Counted from the first letter of the stretch, positions 35,140 through 44,202 are shown. The stretch: 64,000 bases of DNA from Microbacterium sp. MYb62 (GCF_002979475.1 NZ_PCOY01000016.1:19951-83950), one strand, 5' to 3'. Notes: generated from the sequence alone by a model not told the origin. Translations and numbers: made by a program.

Positions 35140-35304
35140 ATGTGCAGAGCAGTCCGATGCAAGACCTGCGGTAAGACGACCTGGGCGGGCTGCGGTCAGC
35201 ACGTCGATGCCGTGCGGGTCACGGTGCCGGCCTCCGAGTGGTGCTCCGGGCACCCGAAGGAGCAGGGACAGGGCGGCTTCTTCTCACGACTGTTCCAGCG
35301 ATGA
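35140..35304 (+). CDS. 54-residue Cys-rich protein
   Basis: The sequence opens MCRAVRCKTCGKTTWAGCG and has five cysteines (2, 7, 10, 18 and 35) plus three histidine-type ligands, suggesting a small zinc or redox fold. TGAGGAG precedes ATG 35140. Its stop overlaps the start of the CoA-disulfide reductase by four bases. Similar tiny proteins occur beside CsoR-type repressors in other actinobacteria, by my recollection; the function is not known. A role as sulfur acceptor or metal-binding partner is speculation. Confidence 0.75.
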   Translation: MCRAVRCKTCGKTTWAGCGQHVDAVRVTVPASEWCSGHPKEQGQGGFFSRLFQR

Positions 35305-36947
35305 CCGCCGTCGCACCGCTCCGCGTCGTCATCGTCGGCGGGGTCGCCGGGGGGATGTCCGCTGCCGCGCGCCTGCGCCGCCTGGACGAGACCGCGGACA
35401 TCGTCGTGTTCGAACGCGGACCCGAGGTCTCGTACGCCAACTGCGGTCTGCCCTACTACGTCGGAGGCGTGATCGCCGAGCGGGATTCGCTGCTGCTGCA
35501 GACGCCCGCGTCGCTGCGCAGCCGCTTCCGGCTCGATGTCCGGGTGCGCCACGATGTGGTCCGCGTCGACACGGCCGGCAAGACGGTCGAGGTCGTCGAC
35601 CTCGACAGCGGGCACCGCTTCACGCGGCCCTACGACAGGCTGATCCTCGCCACCGGCGCACGTCCACGGCGGGACGAGCCGGGCTCGGATGTCCCGACGC
35701 GCAGCCTGCGGACGGTCGAGGATGCGGACGCGATCGACATCGCACTCGTGCGCCCCGGGGTGCCCGTCGTCGTGGTCGGCGGTGGGTACACGGGCCTCGA
35801 GGCGGTCGAGAACCTCGTCGCGCGCGGAGCCTCGGTGACTCTCGTACAGCGTGCGACGCAGGTGCTCGCGCCCCTCGACGAGGAGATGGCCGCCCCGATC
35901 GCCGCCGAGGTCCGTGCGCACGGCGTCGACGTGCGCCTCGGGGTCGAGGTCGCCGATTCGGGTCACGGAATCGTCACGCTGAGTGACGGCACATCCGTCG
36001 CCGCCGAGCTCGTCATCGACGCCTCGGGGGTCGTGCCGGAGACCGCTCTGGCCGAAGCCGCCGGAATCCGGATCGGCGCGACCGGGGGAATCCAGGTCGA
36101 CGAGTACTGCCGCACGAGTGCCCCTGAGGTGTTCGCCGTCGGGGATGGCGTCGAGAAGATCGATCTCGTGGGCGGGGACGCGGCCCTGATCACGATGGCG
36201 GGACTCGCGAATCGTCACGGACGCCTGGTGGCCGACCTCATCGCCGGCCGCGACGAGTCCGCGCGTCCGGCCCTGGGCACGGGCATCGTGCAGGTGTTCG
36301 GCATCGCGGCAGCGAAGGCGGGGTGGAGCGAGAGGCAGCTCCGTGCCGCAGGCCGAGACTTCTACGTCGTGCATGTGCACCCCGGCTCCCATGCCGGTTA
36401 CTACCCCGGCGCCGAGACGCTGTCGATGAAGATGCTCGCGGATCCGGCATCCGACCGCATCCTCGGGGTGCAGATCATCGGGCGCGACGGCGTCGACAAG
36501 CGCATCGACGTGGTGGCGACCGCGATGCAGGCGGGGATGCCCGCGGCCGAACTGGCGCACCTCGAGCTCGCCTATGCGCCGCAGTTCGGTTCTGCGAAGG
36601 ATGCCGTGAACATCCTCGGCTACGTCGCGGAGAACACCCGCACCGGCACGACTCCGACGATCCAATGGCACGAGCTCGACCACGTCCGCCAGGCCGGGGC
36701 GACGCTCATCGATGTGCGCTCACCGTCGGAGTTCGCGGCCGGGGCGATCCCCGGCGCCGTGAACCTGCCGCTCGACGAGTTGCGCGACCGGCTCGACGAT
36801 CTACCGGAGGGATCTCTCATCGTGCACTGCCAGGTCGGACTCCGCGGCCACATCGCGACCCGCCTGCTGCGGCAGCACGGCCTCGACGTGCGCAACCTCG
36901 ACGGCGGGTACCGCACGTGGCGTGACGGCACACCGCAGCGCGGCTAG
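35301..36947 (+). CDS. CoA-disulfide reductase with C-terminal rhodanese domain
   Basis: A 548-residue flavoprotein. The FAD motif VVIVGGVAGGMSAAARLRR opens the protein, the active Cys48 is in SYANCGLPYY, the NAD(P)H site is VVVVGGGYTGLEAVENL, and the dimerisation domain follows. Residues from about 455 form a rhodanese domain with active Cys510 in HCQVGLRG. Such fusions reduce CoA disulfides, persulfides or polysulfides. It is the main enzyme of the CstR-like regulated operon. The C-terminus overlaps the convergent LacI-type gene by four bases. Confidence 0.92.
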   Translation: MTAVAPLRVVIVGGVAGGMSAAARLRRLDETADIVVFERGPEVSYANCGLPYYVGGVIAERDSLLLQTPASLRSRFRLDVRVRHDVVRVDTAGKTVEVVDLDSGHRFTRPYDRLILATGARPRRDEPGSDVPTRSLRTVEDADAIDIALVRPGVPVVVVGGGYTGLEAVENLVARGASVTLVQRATQVLAPLDEEMAAPIAAEVRAHGVDVRLGVEVADSGHGIVTLSDGTSVAAELVIDASGVVPETALAEAAGIRIGATGGIQVDEYCRTSAPEVFAVGDGVEKIDLVGGDAALITMAGLANRHGRLVADLIAGRDESARPALGTGIVQVFGIAAAKAGWSERQLRAAGRDFYVVHVHPGSHAGYYPGAETLSMKMLADPASDRILGVQIIGRDGVDKRIDVVATAMQAGMPAAELAHLELAYAPQFGSAKDAVNILGYVAENTRTGTTPTIQWHELDHVRQAGATLIDVRSPSEFAAGAIPGAVNLPLDELRDRLDDLPEGSLIVHCQVGLRGHIATRLLRQHGLDVRNLDGGYRTWRDGTPQRG

Positions 36948-37951
36948 AGCAGGCGGGCGGTCGTGCCGCGCACGTTCAGCTCGTACGGCAGGGCAGACGG
37001 GATGTGGACGGCGTCGGGGGTGGTGAGCTTCGCCAACACGGCATCCGCGGCGCGCTCTCCCTGTCCGAGCGGGAACTGGTCGACCGTGGTCAGGCGGAAG
37101 AACTCGCCGAGCTCGTGCCCGTCGATGCCGACGATCGACAGCTCCTCCGGCACGCTGAAGCCGAGGTCGCGGGCCGCGAGGAGCGCACCGATCGCCATCT
37201 CGTCGGATGCGGCGAACACCGCGGTCGGGCGCGGGCCCGGCCGCCCCAGCAACTGCTTGGCCGCCCGGTAGCCGCCCTCCACCGTGAAGTCGGCCGGTTC
37301 CAGGAAGGCGTGGTTCAGGGGGATCCCGGCCTTCGCGAGCGCCTTCTCGAAACCGAGTCGGCGGTTGGTCGGGATGTGGAAGTCGATGTCGAACTCGGGG
37401 TTGGCCCCGATGTGCGCGATGTCGGTGTGGCCGAGGCTGATCAGGTGCTCGGTGGCCAGCTGCGCCAGCGCGACGTCGTCGACGGTCAGGGTGTCGAGCT
37501 TCGGATTCGGCCCGCCGATCGCGATCACGGGGAGCCCGAGATCGAGCAGGTACTGCGTCTCGTCCTCGTCGAGCTCGATCGACACCGCGATCACGGCATC
37601 CACGCGCTGTCGGCGCAGGAACGTGTCGAACACGTGCCGGCGCACGTCCTTGTCGGCGGTGATGTTGTAGAGCGTGATGTCGTAACCCGCGCGCATGAGG
37701 GCGGCCGAGACGCCGGAGAGCACCGTGCTGAAGAACCACCGGTCGAGGAAGGGGACGACGACCCCCACGTTTCGGGTGCGACCGGAGGCCAGGCTCGATG
37801 CGCGCGAGGAGACGACGTAGCCGAGCGACTGCGCCGCGGCCTGCACCCTCTCCTTGGCCGACTCGGACACATGGCCACGTCCGCTCAGCGCACGCGAGAC
37901 GGTCGCGGTGGAGACCCCGGCGAGCCGGGCGACCTCATCGATGCTGGCCAT
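36944..37951 (-). CDS. LacI-family regulator (alpha-glucoside locus)
   Basis: A 335-residue repressor with N-terminal HTH SIDEVARLAGVSTATVSRALSG, hinge SSRASSLASGRT and a periplasmic-binding-type effector domain (VFAASDEMAIGALLAARDLG, IVGIDGHELGEFF). It lies 100 bases downstream of the GH13 gene on the same strand, separated by a palindromic element. A LacI-type operator (39736-39749) precedes the GH13 gene, so it probably regulates that gene in response to an alpha-glucoside. Confidence 0.9.
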   Translation of the reverse strand: MASIDEVARLAGVSTATVSRALSGRGHVSESAKERVQAAAQSLGYVVSSRASSLASGRTRNVGVVVPFLDRWFFSTVLSGVSAALMRAGYDITLYNITADKDVRRHVFDTFLRRQRVDAVIAVSIELDEDETQYLLDLGLPVIAIGGPNPKLDTLTVDDVALAQLATEHLISLGHTDIAHIGANPEFDIDFHIPTNRRLGFEKALAKAGIPLNHAFLEPADFTVEGGYRAAKQLLGRPGPRPTAVFAASDEMAIGALLAARDLGFSVPEELSIVGIDGHELGEFFRLTTVDQFPLGQGERAADAVLAKLTTPDAVHIPSALPYELNVRGTTARLL

Positions 37952-37971
37952 GTGTTCCTCTGTCGGTGTCG

Positions 37972-38030
37972 TTCCGGTCGCGATTCCTGTCGGCTCATGA
38001 GGCTGTGAGTGACAGGAATCGCGACCGGAG
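37972..38030. repeat. Palindromic intergenic element, copy 2
   Basis: Left arm 37972-37992 begins TTCCGGTCGCGATTCCTGTC; right arm 38010-38030 ends GGAATCGCGACCGGAG. The arms pair at 19 of 21 positions around a 17-base loop. It lies between the GH13 gene and its LacI regulator. Confidence 0.8.
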
Positions 38031-38051
38031 CGAGGGGTGAGTCGGGCCGGA

Positions 38052-39722
38052 TCAGGCCTGAGCTGCGGTGGTGTACCAGACGGCGGTGTCGACCGGGATC
38101 GACGCGCCTTCGAACGGCTGGCTCTGCAGCATCACGAACGCGTCGGTCGGCAGCTCGATCGGTGCGGTGCCGAGGTTCGCGACCACGTGCACGTCGCCGC
38201 GACGGAAGGCCACCGCATCCGGGCCGGCGTCCTCCCAGACCAGCGATCCGGTGCCGAAGCCGTGCTCACGACGCGCGGCGAGCAGGCGCTTGTAGAGTGC
38301 GAGCGTCGACCCGGGGTCGACCTCTTCCACGTCGCGGGCGTAGGTCGCCCAGTCGGCCGGCTGCGGGAGCCACGAGAGACCGGTGTCGTTGAAGCCGAAG
38401 GCCGGGGCCTCCGCCTCCCAGGGCAGCGGCACGCGGCATCCGTCGCGTCCGTAGCGCTCGCCGTTCGTACGGAACCAGGTCGGGTCCTGACGGAACTCGT
38501 CCGGGATCTCCATGGCCTCGGGCAGTCCGAGCTCCTCGCCCTGGTACAGGTACGACGAACCGGGCAGCGCCAGCATGAGCGTGGTCGCGGCGCGGGCGCG
38601 GGCCAGACCGATCGCGGTGTCGGGCTTGCTCGGGGTGTTCGGGCCGATGCCCTCGCCCTGCGGGTTGTCGGCGGTGAGTGCGAGGCGCGAGGCGTGGCGC
38701 ACGACGTCGTGGTTGGACAGCACCCAGGTGCTCGGGGCGCCGACGCCGCCGAACTCGTCGAGCGACTCGCGGATGACGTCGCCCAGGGCCTTCGCGTCCC
38801 ACGGGGTCATCAGGTACGGGAAGTTGAAGGTCTGGTGCATCTCATCCGGACGCACCCAGAGGGCGGTCTGCGTGAGCGTCGGCATCCAGGCCTCGCCGCA
38901 CAGGGCGCGCTCGCCGTCGTACTCGGCGAGCACCTGGTGCCAGTCGCGATAGATGTCGTGCACGCCGTCCTGGCCCCAGTACGGCACGTTCGACTCGCCC
39001 CCGCCCATGGAGTCGGCGTCGCTCGGGGGCGTGTAGTCGGGGAGGCCGTCGGCCTTGATCATGCCGTGCGCCACGTCGACACGGAAGCCGTCGACACCGC
39101 GGTCCAACCAGAAGCGCAGGATGGAGCGGAACTCTTCGCGCACCTCTTCGTTGGTCCAGTCGAAGTCGGGCTGGGTCGCGTCGAAGATGTGCAGGTACCA
39201 CTGGCCGGGGGTGCCGTCGGCCTCGACGACCCGCTCCCACATGCCGCCGCCGAACACGGACTCCCAGTTGTTCGGCGGGAGCTCGCCGTTCTCGCCCTGG
39301 CCGTCGCGGAAGATGTAGCGCGCCCGCTCGGGGCTTCCGGGGGCGGCCTTCAGCGCCTGCTGGAACCAGACGTGCTGGTCGGAGGAGTGGTTCGGGACCA
39401 GGTCGACCACGACGCGGATGTCGCGGGCGTGGGCGGCCTCGAGCATGTCGTCGAAGTCGCCGAGCGTGCCGAACAGCGGGTCGACGTCGCGGTAGTCGGC
39501 CACGTCGTAGCCGGCGTCGCGCTGCGGGCTGGTCATGAACGGACTCAGCCAGATCGCGTCGACGCCGAGCTCCTGGAGAGAGTCGAGGCGGCTGGTGATG
39601 CCCGGCAGGTCGCCGATGCCGTCACCCGAGGCGTCCGCGAACGAACGGGGGTAGATCTGGTAGATGACGGCGCTGCGCCACCACTCGGAACCGGGGGCTG
39701 CGATCTGCTCAAGCTGTGCCAT
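38052..39722 (-). CDS. GH13 alpha-glucosidase (oligo-1,6-glucosidase type)
   Basis: A 556-residue GH13 enzyme. The family regions are in order: DLVPNHSS, the nucleophile in GFRVDVAHGM, the acid/base Glu in CGEAWMP and the stabiliser in VLSNHDV. There is no signal peptide, so it hydrolyses imported maltose- or isomaltose-type oligosaccharides. No transporter is adjacent. A LacI-type operator lies 14-27 bases upstream of ATG 39722. Confidence 0.92.
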   Translation of the reverse strand: MAQLEQIAAPGSEWWRSAVIYQIYPRSFADASGDGIGDLPGITSRLDSLQELGVDAIWLSPFMTSPQRDAGYDVADYRDVDPLFGTLGDFDDMLEAAHARDIRVVVDLVPNHSSDQHVWFQQALKAAPGSPERARYIFRDGQGENGELPPNNWESVFGGGMWERVVEADGTPGQWYLHIFDATQPDFDWTNEEVREEFRSILRFWLDRGVDGFRVDVAHGMIKADGLPDYTPPSDADSMGGGESNVPYWGQDGVHDIYRDWHQVLAEYDGERALCGEAWMPTLTQTALWVRPDEMHQTFNFPYLMTPWDAKALGDVIRESLDEFGGVGAPSTWVLSNHDVVRHASRLALTADNPQGEGIGPNTPSKPDTAIGLARARAATTLMLALPGSSYLYQGEELGLPEAMEIPDEFRQDPTWFRTNGERYGRDGCRVPLPWEAEAPAFGFNDTGLSWLPQPADWATYARDVEEVDPGSTLALYKRLLAARREHGFGTGSLVWEDAGPDAVAFRRGDVHVVANLGTAPIELPTDAFVMLQSQPFEGASIPVDTAVWYTTAAQA

Positions 39723-39735
39723 GCGAACAGGCTAC

Positions 39736-39749
39736 TGCAAACGCTTACA
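39736..39749 (-). promoter_or_regulatory. LacI-type operator
   Basis: TGCAAACGCTTACA fits the degenerate LacI/GalR palindrome (TGnAAnCGnTnnCA). It lies 14 bases upstream of the GH13 start and is the likely target of the regulator at 36944-37951. Confidence 0.65.
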
Positions 39750-39881
39750 CTCATGCCAGATCGGGCATCGAATCGGTTCGGCGAGCGTTCTTCGGCGCAC
39801 GGGACGTGATGTGCGGCCGTGCCGCCAGTGCAGCGGCGCACCCCGGGAGTAGGGTGAGGCATCCGATGAGTGGAGGCTCTC

Positions 39882-40310
39882 ATGGTTCCCGAGATCAACT
39901 ACTGGGCGGTCCTGCTGGCCACCGCGTCGAGCATGCTCGTCGGCTCGGTCTGGTACGCCCCGAAGGTGTTCGGCACGCGGTGGTCGAAGCTCGCGAACGT
40001 CGACATGGACCGTCCGGCGGCGACAGCGGTGTGGCCCATCATCACCACGGTCATCGTGAGCTTCATCACGGCCTGGGTGCTCGCCGGAGCCGCCTCGATC
40101 GCCTGGCACTTCTACGGCGGATCGTACTTCTGGGGCGCCATCGTCACCGCGGTCACGCTGTGGGCCGGGTTCACTGCCGCGCGCTTCATCACGCATGATG
40201 CGTTCGAGGGGCGCTCGACCAGGCTGACCACGCTGAACATCGCGCATGAACTGGTCACGGTCCTGATCATGGCGTTGATCATCGGCGTCTGGCCGCCGGC
40301 GCTGGGCTAG
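39882..40310 (+). CDS. DUF1761-type membrane protein
   Basis: A 142-residue protein with four hydrophobic segments and the N-terminal INYWAVLLATASSMLVGSVWYAPKVFG, typical of DUF1761 proteins, whose function is unknown. ATG 39882 is preceded at five bases by GGAGG; TAGGGT at 39850-39855 could be its -10. It stands alone. The following 190 bases (40311-40500) hold nothing I recognise except a lone half of the palindromic element (TTCCGGTCGC at 40449-40458). Confidence 0.8.
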   Translation: MVPEINYWAVLLATASSMLVGSVWYAPKVFGTRWSKLANVDMDRPAATAVWPIITTVIVSFITAWVLAGAASIAWHFYGGSYFWGAIVTAVTLWAGFTAARFITHDAFEGRSTRLTTLNIAHELVTVLIMALIIGVWPPALG

Positions 40311-40500
40311 GTCGTCTCCGCCCCCGTGTCGTCCACCGTTTCCCGGGGATGATCGGCACTCGGATCATCGCTCGCCGATCGGACGCCCAACCGTAGACCT
40401 TCGCCGCTTCTGCGGCGTCGGCTCCACTGACAGGCTCTTCTCGTGACCTTCCGGTCGCCCGCATGCCCTTGACGGCGCGCGGTTTCGACGAGGGGTCCGC

Positions 40501-41769
40501 ATGTCCGGTTCTTCGCGCCGCTCGGCGCCGTGGGTGGTCGTCGCCGCGCTCGTCGCGGCGGCCGTCTTCGCCGGCGCAGCACCTGCCGCATCGGGTGATG
40601 GCGCGTCGGGCGACGACTCTGCTCCCGGCGTGGACACGTGGGACCCCGCGCAGTCCGTCGCGCTGGCCTACGAGTTCCTGGATGCGCGCGTCGATGAGTT
40701 CTGCGACGGCGCCGGCCACTGCCTGCCACGCAGCTACCAGGGCGGGTTCTTCACGACACCCAGCTGGGACTTCACGCCCTCGTTCGTCTACGACGACGCC
40801 CTGGTGGTGATCGCGTACACCGCCCGCGGTCTTCCCGACGATCTCCGTCGTGCGCGGGCGATCGGAGACACGCTCCTCTTCGTGCAGGAGAACGATCCGA
40901 TCGGCGACGGCCGCACCCGCGCGTCTTACGAACCCCACGGCATCCGTCAGGGGCGGGTGGAGATCACCGGGCCCGGGACCTTCACGGGAAACCAGGCCTG
41001 GGTCGGACTGGCTCTCGCGCGGCTCGCGCATGCGACCGGCGACTCGCGTTACCTCGACGGCGCGTTGCGCGTCGGGCAGTGGATCCAGGACAACACGGCC
41101 GACACGGACCGGGCTCCGTACGGCTATACCGGCGGCCAGCTCGAGGGCGGGACGTCGCTGACCTGGAAGTCCACCGAGCACAACAGCGACGTGGCCGGGT
41201 TCTTCACCCAGCTGGCCCAGCTGACCGACGATCCGGTATGGGCCGACAGGGCAGCGGTCGCCGTGAACTTCGTCGCCGCGATGCAGAGTGCAGACGGTCA
41301 CGTGAACACCGGAACGGGCCTCGACGGCTCGACGATCAACACCCGTCCGATCCCCCTGGATGCGCAGACGTGGAGCTCGCTCGCCACCGGCGACCCGCGC
41401 TACGGCGCGGCGTTGGACTGGACGCTCGCGAACCTGATCGCGACCGATGGTCCCTACACGGGACCATCGATCAGTGAGGTCGACGTGTCGAAGGCGTGGT
41501 TCGAGGGCAGTGGACATCTCGCACTCGCTCTCACGCTGCGTGACGGACCCGGCGATGCCGATCACGCGGAGACGCTGCTGAGCAGCATCCGCCTGGCGCA
41601 GCGCGACGCCCCGAACGGCGACGGCAAGGGGATTGTCGCGACCTCGAACGACGGCCTGGATTCCGGGTTCGGCGACCTCTACTACGCGAGCCTGCACACG
41701 GGTGCGACCGCCTGGTACCTGCTCGCAGCGATGGGGAAGAACCCGTTCCTTCTGCCGGATCGACGTTGA
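40501..41769 (+). CDS. Secreted six-hairpin (alpha/alpha-barrel) glycosidase-like protein
   Basis: A 422-residue protein. An N-terminal signal (RRSAPWVVVAALVAAAVFAG) is followed by a mature region with repeated helix-pair features: AYEFLDARVDEFC, FVYDDALVVIAYTARG, GNQAWVGLALARLAHATGDSRYLD and WKSTEHNSDVAGFFTQLAQ. This pattern fits the six-hairpin glycosidase superfamily, where such an acidic EHN/DD set often forms the active cleft. Two close cysteines (EFCDGAGHC) may form a disulfide. I cannot name the substrate. It sits among sugar genes but in its own unit with the DUF402 gene 11 bases downstream. Confidence 0.72.
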   Translation: MSGSSRRSAPWVVVAALVAAAVFAGAAPAASGDGASGDDSAPGVDTWDPAQSVALAYEFLDARVDEFCDGAGHCLPRSYQGGFFTTPSWDFTPSFVYDDALVVIAYTARGLPDDLRRARAIGDTLLFVQENDPIGDGRTRASYEPHGIRQGRVEITGPGTFTGNQAWVGLALARLAHATGDSRYLDGALRVGQWIQDNTADTDRAPYGYTGGQLEGGTSLTWKSTEHNSDVAGFFTQLAQLTDDPVWADRAAVAVNFVAAMQSADGHVNTGTGLDGSTINTRPIPLDAQTWSSLATGDPRYGAALDWTLANLIATDGPYTGPSISEVDVSKAWFEGSGHLALALTLRDGPGDADHAETLLSSIRLAQRDAPNGDGKGIVATSNDGLDSGFGDLYYASLHTGATAWYLLAAMGKNPFLLPDRR

Positions 41770-41780
41770 GGGAGCCCCGC

Positions 41781-42404
41781 ATGACGTATGCCCGGTCCGG
41801 TGAGGAGATCCTCCTCCGATATCGCTATCCCGACGGGCGGGTGCAGGCGGCGATCCCCTTGCGCGCCGTCGAGGACGACGCCGCTCGGACCGTCGCCTGG
41901 CTTTCGCCGGGGACCGAGATCTCCTATTGGGCGCTGCAGAACGGCCGGGATCCGCGAGAACTGCCGCTCGACGAGAGGTTCCGGCATCCGATGATCACGG
42001 CGCGGCGCACCTGGCAGGGATCCGGCGTGCTGCGGGTGATGCCCGCCGGAGCGGCGTATCAGGTGCTGCATTTCTGGGATGAAGGACGGTTCGCCGGGTG
42101 GTACGTCAACCTCGAGCGGCCGCGGATGCGCCGCGGGAGCTGCTTCGACAGCGTCGACCAGCATCTCGACCTCGCGATCGCCGCCGACGGCTCGCACACC
42201 TGGAAGGACGCGGACGAGGCGCAGGCCGCGGTGGATGCCGGTCATCTGCCGGAGGCTGATCTGGCGGCGGCGCGGGCGACGGGCGAAGCGGTCATCGCCG
42301 ACATCGACGTCTGGCTGGGCGTCGTCGGCGACTGGCGGGAGTGGTCGCCCCCTGCCGGGTTCGACGCGCCGCTGACGCTCCCGGCCGGATGGGACGCGCG
42401 GTAG
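41781..42404 (+). CDS. DUF402-domain protein
   Basis: A 207-residue protein with the DUF402 core (GTEISYWALQNG, then FAGWYVNLERPRMRR and DQHLDLAIAADG), a family that includes nucleoside di- and triphosphate phosphohydrolases. GAGGGAG lies six bases before ATG 41781. It follows the secreted protein by 11 bases and may be co-transcribed. It converges on purQ with four bases between stops. Confidence 0.85.
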   Translation: MTYARSGEEILLRYRYPDGRVQAAIPLRAVEDDAARTVAWLSPGTEISYWALQNGRDPRELPLDERFRHPMITARRTWQGSGVLRVMPAGAAYQVLHFWDEGRFAGWYVNLERPRMRRGSCFDSVDQHLDLAIAADGSHTWKDADEAQAAVDAGHLPEADLAAARATGEAVIADIDVWLGVVGDWREWSPPAGFDAPLTLPAGWDAR

Positions 42405-42408
42405 CCGG

Positions 42409-43116
42409 TTACGCGGCGACGCGGGCGACCGCGGCGATGGCGCTCGTGAAGAAGTCGAGTCCGTCGACACCGCTGCGCATCGCGGCGGCGGTGTCGGGGC
42501 CGAAGCCGGCTTCGGTGGCGTGCTCGGGGTGCGGCATCAGGCCGACGACGTTGCCCGCCTCGTTGGTGAGGCCCGCGATGTCGCGAAGCGATCCGTTCGG
42601 GTTCACGCCCGCATAACGGAAGGCCACGAGACCCTCACCCTCGATGCGGTCGAGCGTCTGCTCGTCGGCGATGTAGCCGCCGTCGGCGTTCTTCAGCGGG
42701 ATGACGATCTCCTGGCCGGTGCGGAACGCATTGGTCCAGGCGGTGTCGGAGTTCTCGACCGTGAGCCGCTGGTCGCGACGCACGAAGTGCTGGTGGTTGT
42801 TGCGGATCAGGCCGCCGGGGAGCAGGTGCGCCTCGACGAGCATCTGGAAGCCGTTGCAGATGCCGAGCACGGGCATGCCCTTGGCGGCGGCATCCTTGAC
42901 CTCGCTCATGATCGGCGAGAGCGCGGCGATCGCGCCCGCGCGCAGGTAGTCGCCGTAGCTGAAACCGCCGGGGAGGACGAGCGCGTCGACGCCGTCGAGG
43001 TCGTGCGAGCCGTGCCACAGGGCGACGGGTTCGGCGCCGGCGATGCGGACGGCGCGCTGCGCGTCGCGGTCGTCGAGCGAGCCGGGGAAGGTGATGATGC
43101 CGATGCGGACGGTCAC
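42409..43116 (-). CDS. purQ: Phosphoribosylformylglycinamidine synthase subunit PurQ
   Basis: A 235-residue class-I glutamine amidotransferase supplying ammonia to PurL. The nucleophile Cys is in [14 protein letters not shown] and the catalytic His-Glu pair in [10 protein letters not shown]. It starts at GTG 43116, overlapping the purS stop by four bases (GTGA). The PurL subunit is not in this window. Confidence 0.95.
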   Translation of the reverse strand: MTVRIGIITFPGSLDDRDAQRAVRIAGAEPVALWHGSHDLDGVDALVLPGGFSYGDYLRAGAIAALSPIMSEVKDAAAKGMPVLGICNGFQMLVEAHLLPGGLIRNNHQHFVRRDQRLTVENSDTAWTNAFRTGQEIVIPLKNADGGYIADEQTLDRIEGEGLVAFRYAGVNPNGSLRDIAGLTNEAGNVVGLMPHPEHATEAGFGPDTAAAMRSGVDGLDFFTSAIAAVARVAA

Positions 43117-43361
43117 TCGGCGACCTCGATGCCGACGACGTCTTCGATCACGGAGTTGGAGAGCACCTCGTCGGCGATGCGTCGTGCCTCGGCGAGAACC
43201 TCGTCGGTGACCTCGCCCTCGACGGAGAGCTCGAAGCGCTTGCCGATGCGGACGTCGGTGAAGCCCTCGACGCCGAGGCGGGCGAAGGCGCCGGAGACGG
43301 CCTTCCCCTGCGGGTCGAGCAGTTCGGGCTTGGGCATGACGTCGACGACGATGGTGGGCAT
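43113..43361 (-). CDS. purS: Phosphoribosylformylglycinamidine synthase subunit PurS
   Basis: An 82-residue PurS ([19 protein letters not shown], then [12 protein letters not shown]). It bridges PurQ and PurL in the FGAM synthase complex. The purS-purQ pair is co-translational. The region upstream to the apt gene (43362-43534) is filled with short repeats. Confidence 0.93.
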   Translation of the reverse strand: MPTIVVDVMPKPELLDPQGKAVSGAFARLGVEGFTDVRIGKRFELSVEGEVTDEVLAEARRIADEVLSNSVIEDVVGIEVAE

Positions 43362-43424
43362 GACGGCTCCAAGAGTCGCGGGCGGACGGGCGCATCCAGT
43401 CTACTGCCCCCGGCGCTTCCCGCC

Positions 43425-43534
43425 GCCGAGTGCACGGCTTGCTGACGAGTGCACGGCTTGCGGGCGCGCGGATGCCGTGCACTCGGCGAGATCCCGTGCA
43501 CTCGGCGACCTCGGCGCGGCGCGGCGCGGCGCGG
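43425..43534. repeat. Four GAGTGCACGG units and a GGCGC tandem
   Basis: GAGTGCACGG occurs directly at 43428-43437 and 43448-43457, and inverted (CCGTGCACTC) at about 43475-43484 and 43495-43504. It is followed by GGCGC repeated about 4.5 times at 43513-43534, ending at the apt stop codon. The inverted pairs can form alternative hairpins between purS and apt, which are co-directional. Confidence 0.7.
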
Positions 43535-44068
43535 CTAGGCGGAGTGGAACACCGTGTGGAGGTCGCCGACGGCGTCGCGTCCGCCGAGGCCGTCGATCTC
43601 GAACAGCACCGAGATGCCGACGACGTGGCTGCCGAGCCGCTCGACCAGCTCGCGCCCCGCGGCGAGCGTGCCACCGGTGGCGAGCACGTCATCGATCAGC
43701 AGTACGCGGGATCCGGCGGGCAGGTCGTCGTGCATCTCGATCGTGGCAGTGCCGTACTCGAGGGCGTAGTCGACGGATGCCGCCGGGCGAGGCAGCTTGC
43801 CCGCCTTGCGGATCGGGATGAGGCCCACGCCCGCGGCGATGGCGGCCGCGCTGGCGAGGATGAAGCCGCGCGCCTCGATGCCGGCGATCACGTCGAACTG
43901 ACCGGCGAAGGGCTCGATGATCGCCTCGGTCGTCACGCGGAGGGCCTCGGCGTCGGCGAGGAGCGGCGTGATGTCGCGGAAGATGATGCCCGGCTGCGGG
44001 TAGTCCGGAACGTTGCGGATCAGGGCTTCGGCGCGGACGAGGGCGGGGGAGAGCGTGGCTTCGGGCAC
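43535..44068 (-). CDS. apt: Adenine phosphoribosyltransferase
   Basis: A 177-residue type-I phosphoribosyltransferase converting adenine and PRPP to AMP. The PRPP motif is [17 protein letters not shown], and [14 protein letters not shown] is also conserved. I choose GTG 44068; the open frame upstream runs through the CebR promoter and has no family similarity. It is divergent from the ceb operon, whose promoter begins 28 bases away. Confidence 0.93.
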   Translation of the reverse strand: MPEATLSPALVRAEALIRNVPDYPQPGIIFRDITPLLADAEALRVTTEAIIEPFAGQFDVIAGIEARGFILASAAAIAAGVGLIPIRKAGKLPRPAASVDYALEYGTATIEMHDDLPAGSRVLLIDDVLATGGTLAAGRELVERLGSHVVGISVLFEIDGLGGRDAVGDLHTVFHSA

Positions 44069-44095
44069 TGCCCAAGGGTACCCCGCGCCGTTGGG

Positions 44096-44152
44096 TTGAC
44101 TTCGTGGGAGCGCTCCCATAGAGTGACTGCTCAGTGCGTGGGAGCGCTCCCA
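44096..44152 (+). promoter_or_regulatory. ceb operon promoter with two CebR boxes
   Basis: TTGACT (44096-44101) and TAGAGT (44119-44124) are 17 bases apart. The palindrome TGGGAGCGCTCCCA fills the spacer at 44105-44118 and recurs at 44139-44152, 34 bp later. This 14-mer is identical to the known Streptomyces CebR operator. One box blocks promoter access and the other the start region. Confidence 0.88.
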
Positions 44153-44202
44153 CGACTTCCCGAAGCACCACACACCGCACGACCACCACAAAGGAGTGAA
44201 CT

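Noticed and set aside
36620..36947. Several Arg/Pro/Ala-rich open frames antisense or off-frame to annotated genes throughout the window
   Set aside because: High GC content leaves many false open frames; these lack ribosome sites and recognisable motifs and overlap well-supported genes.
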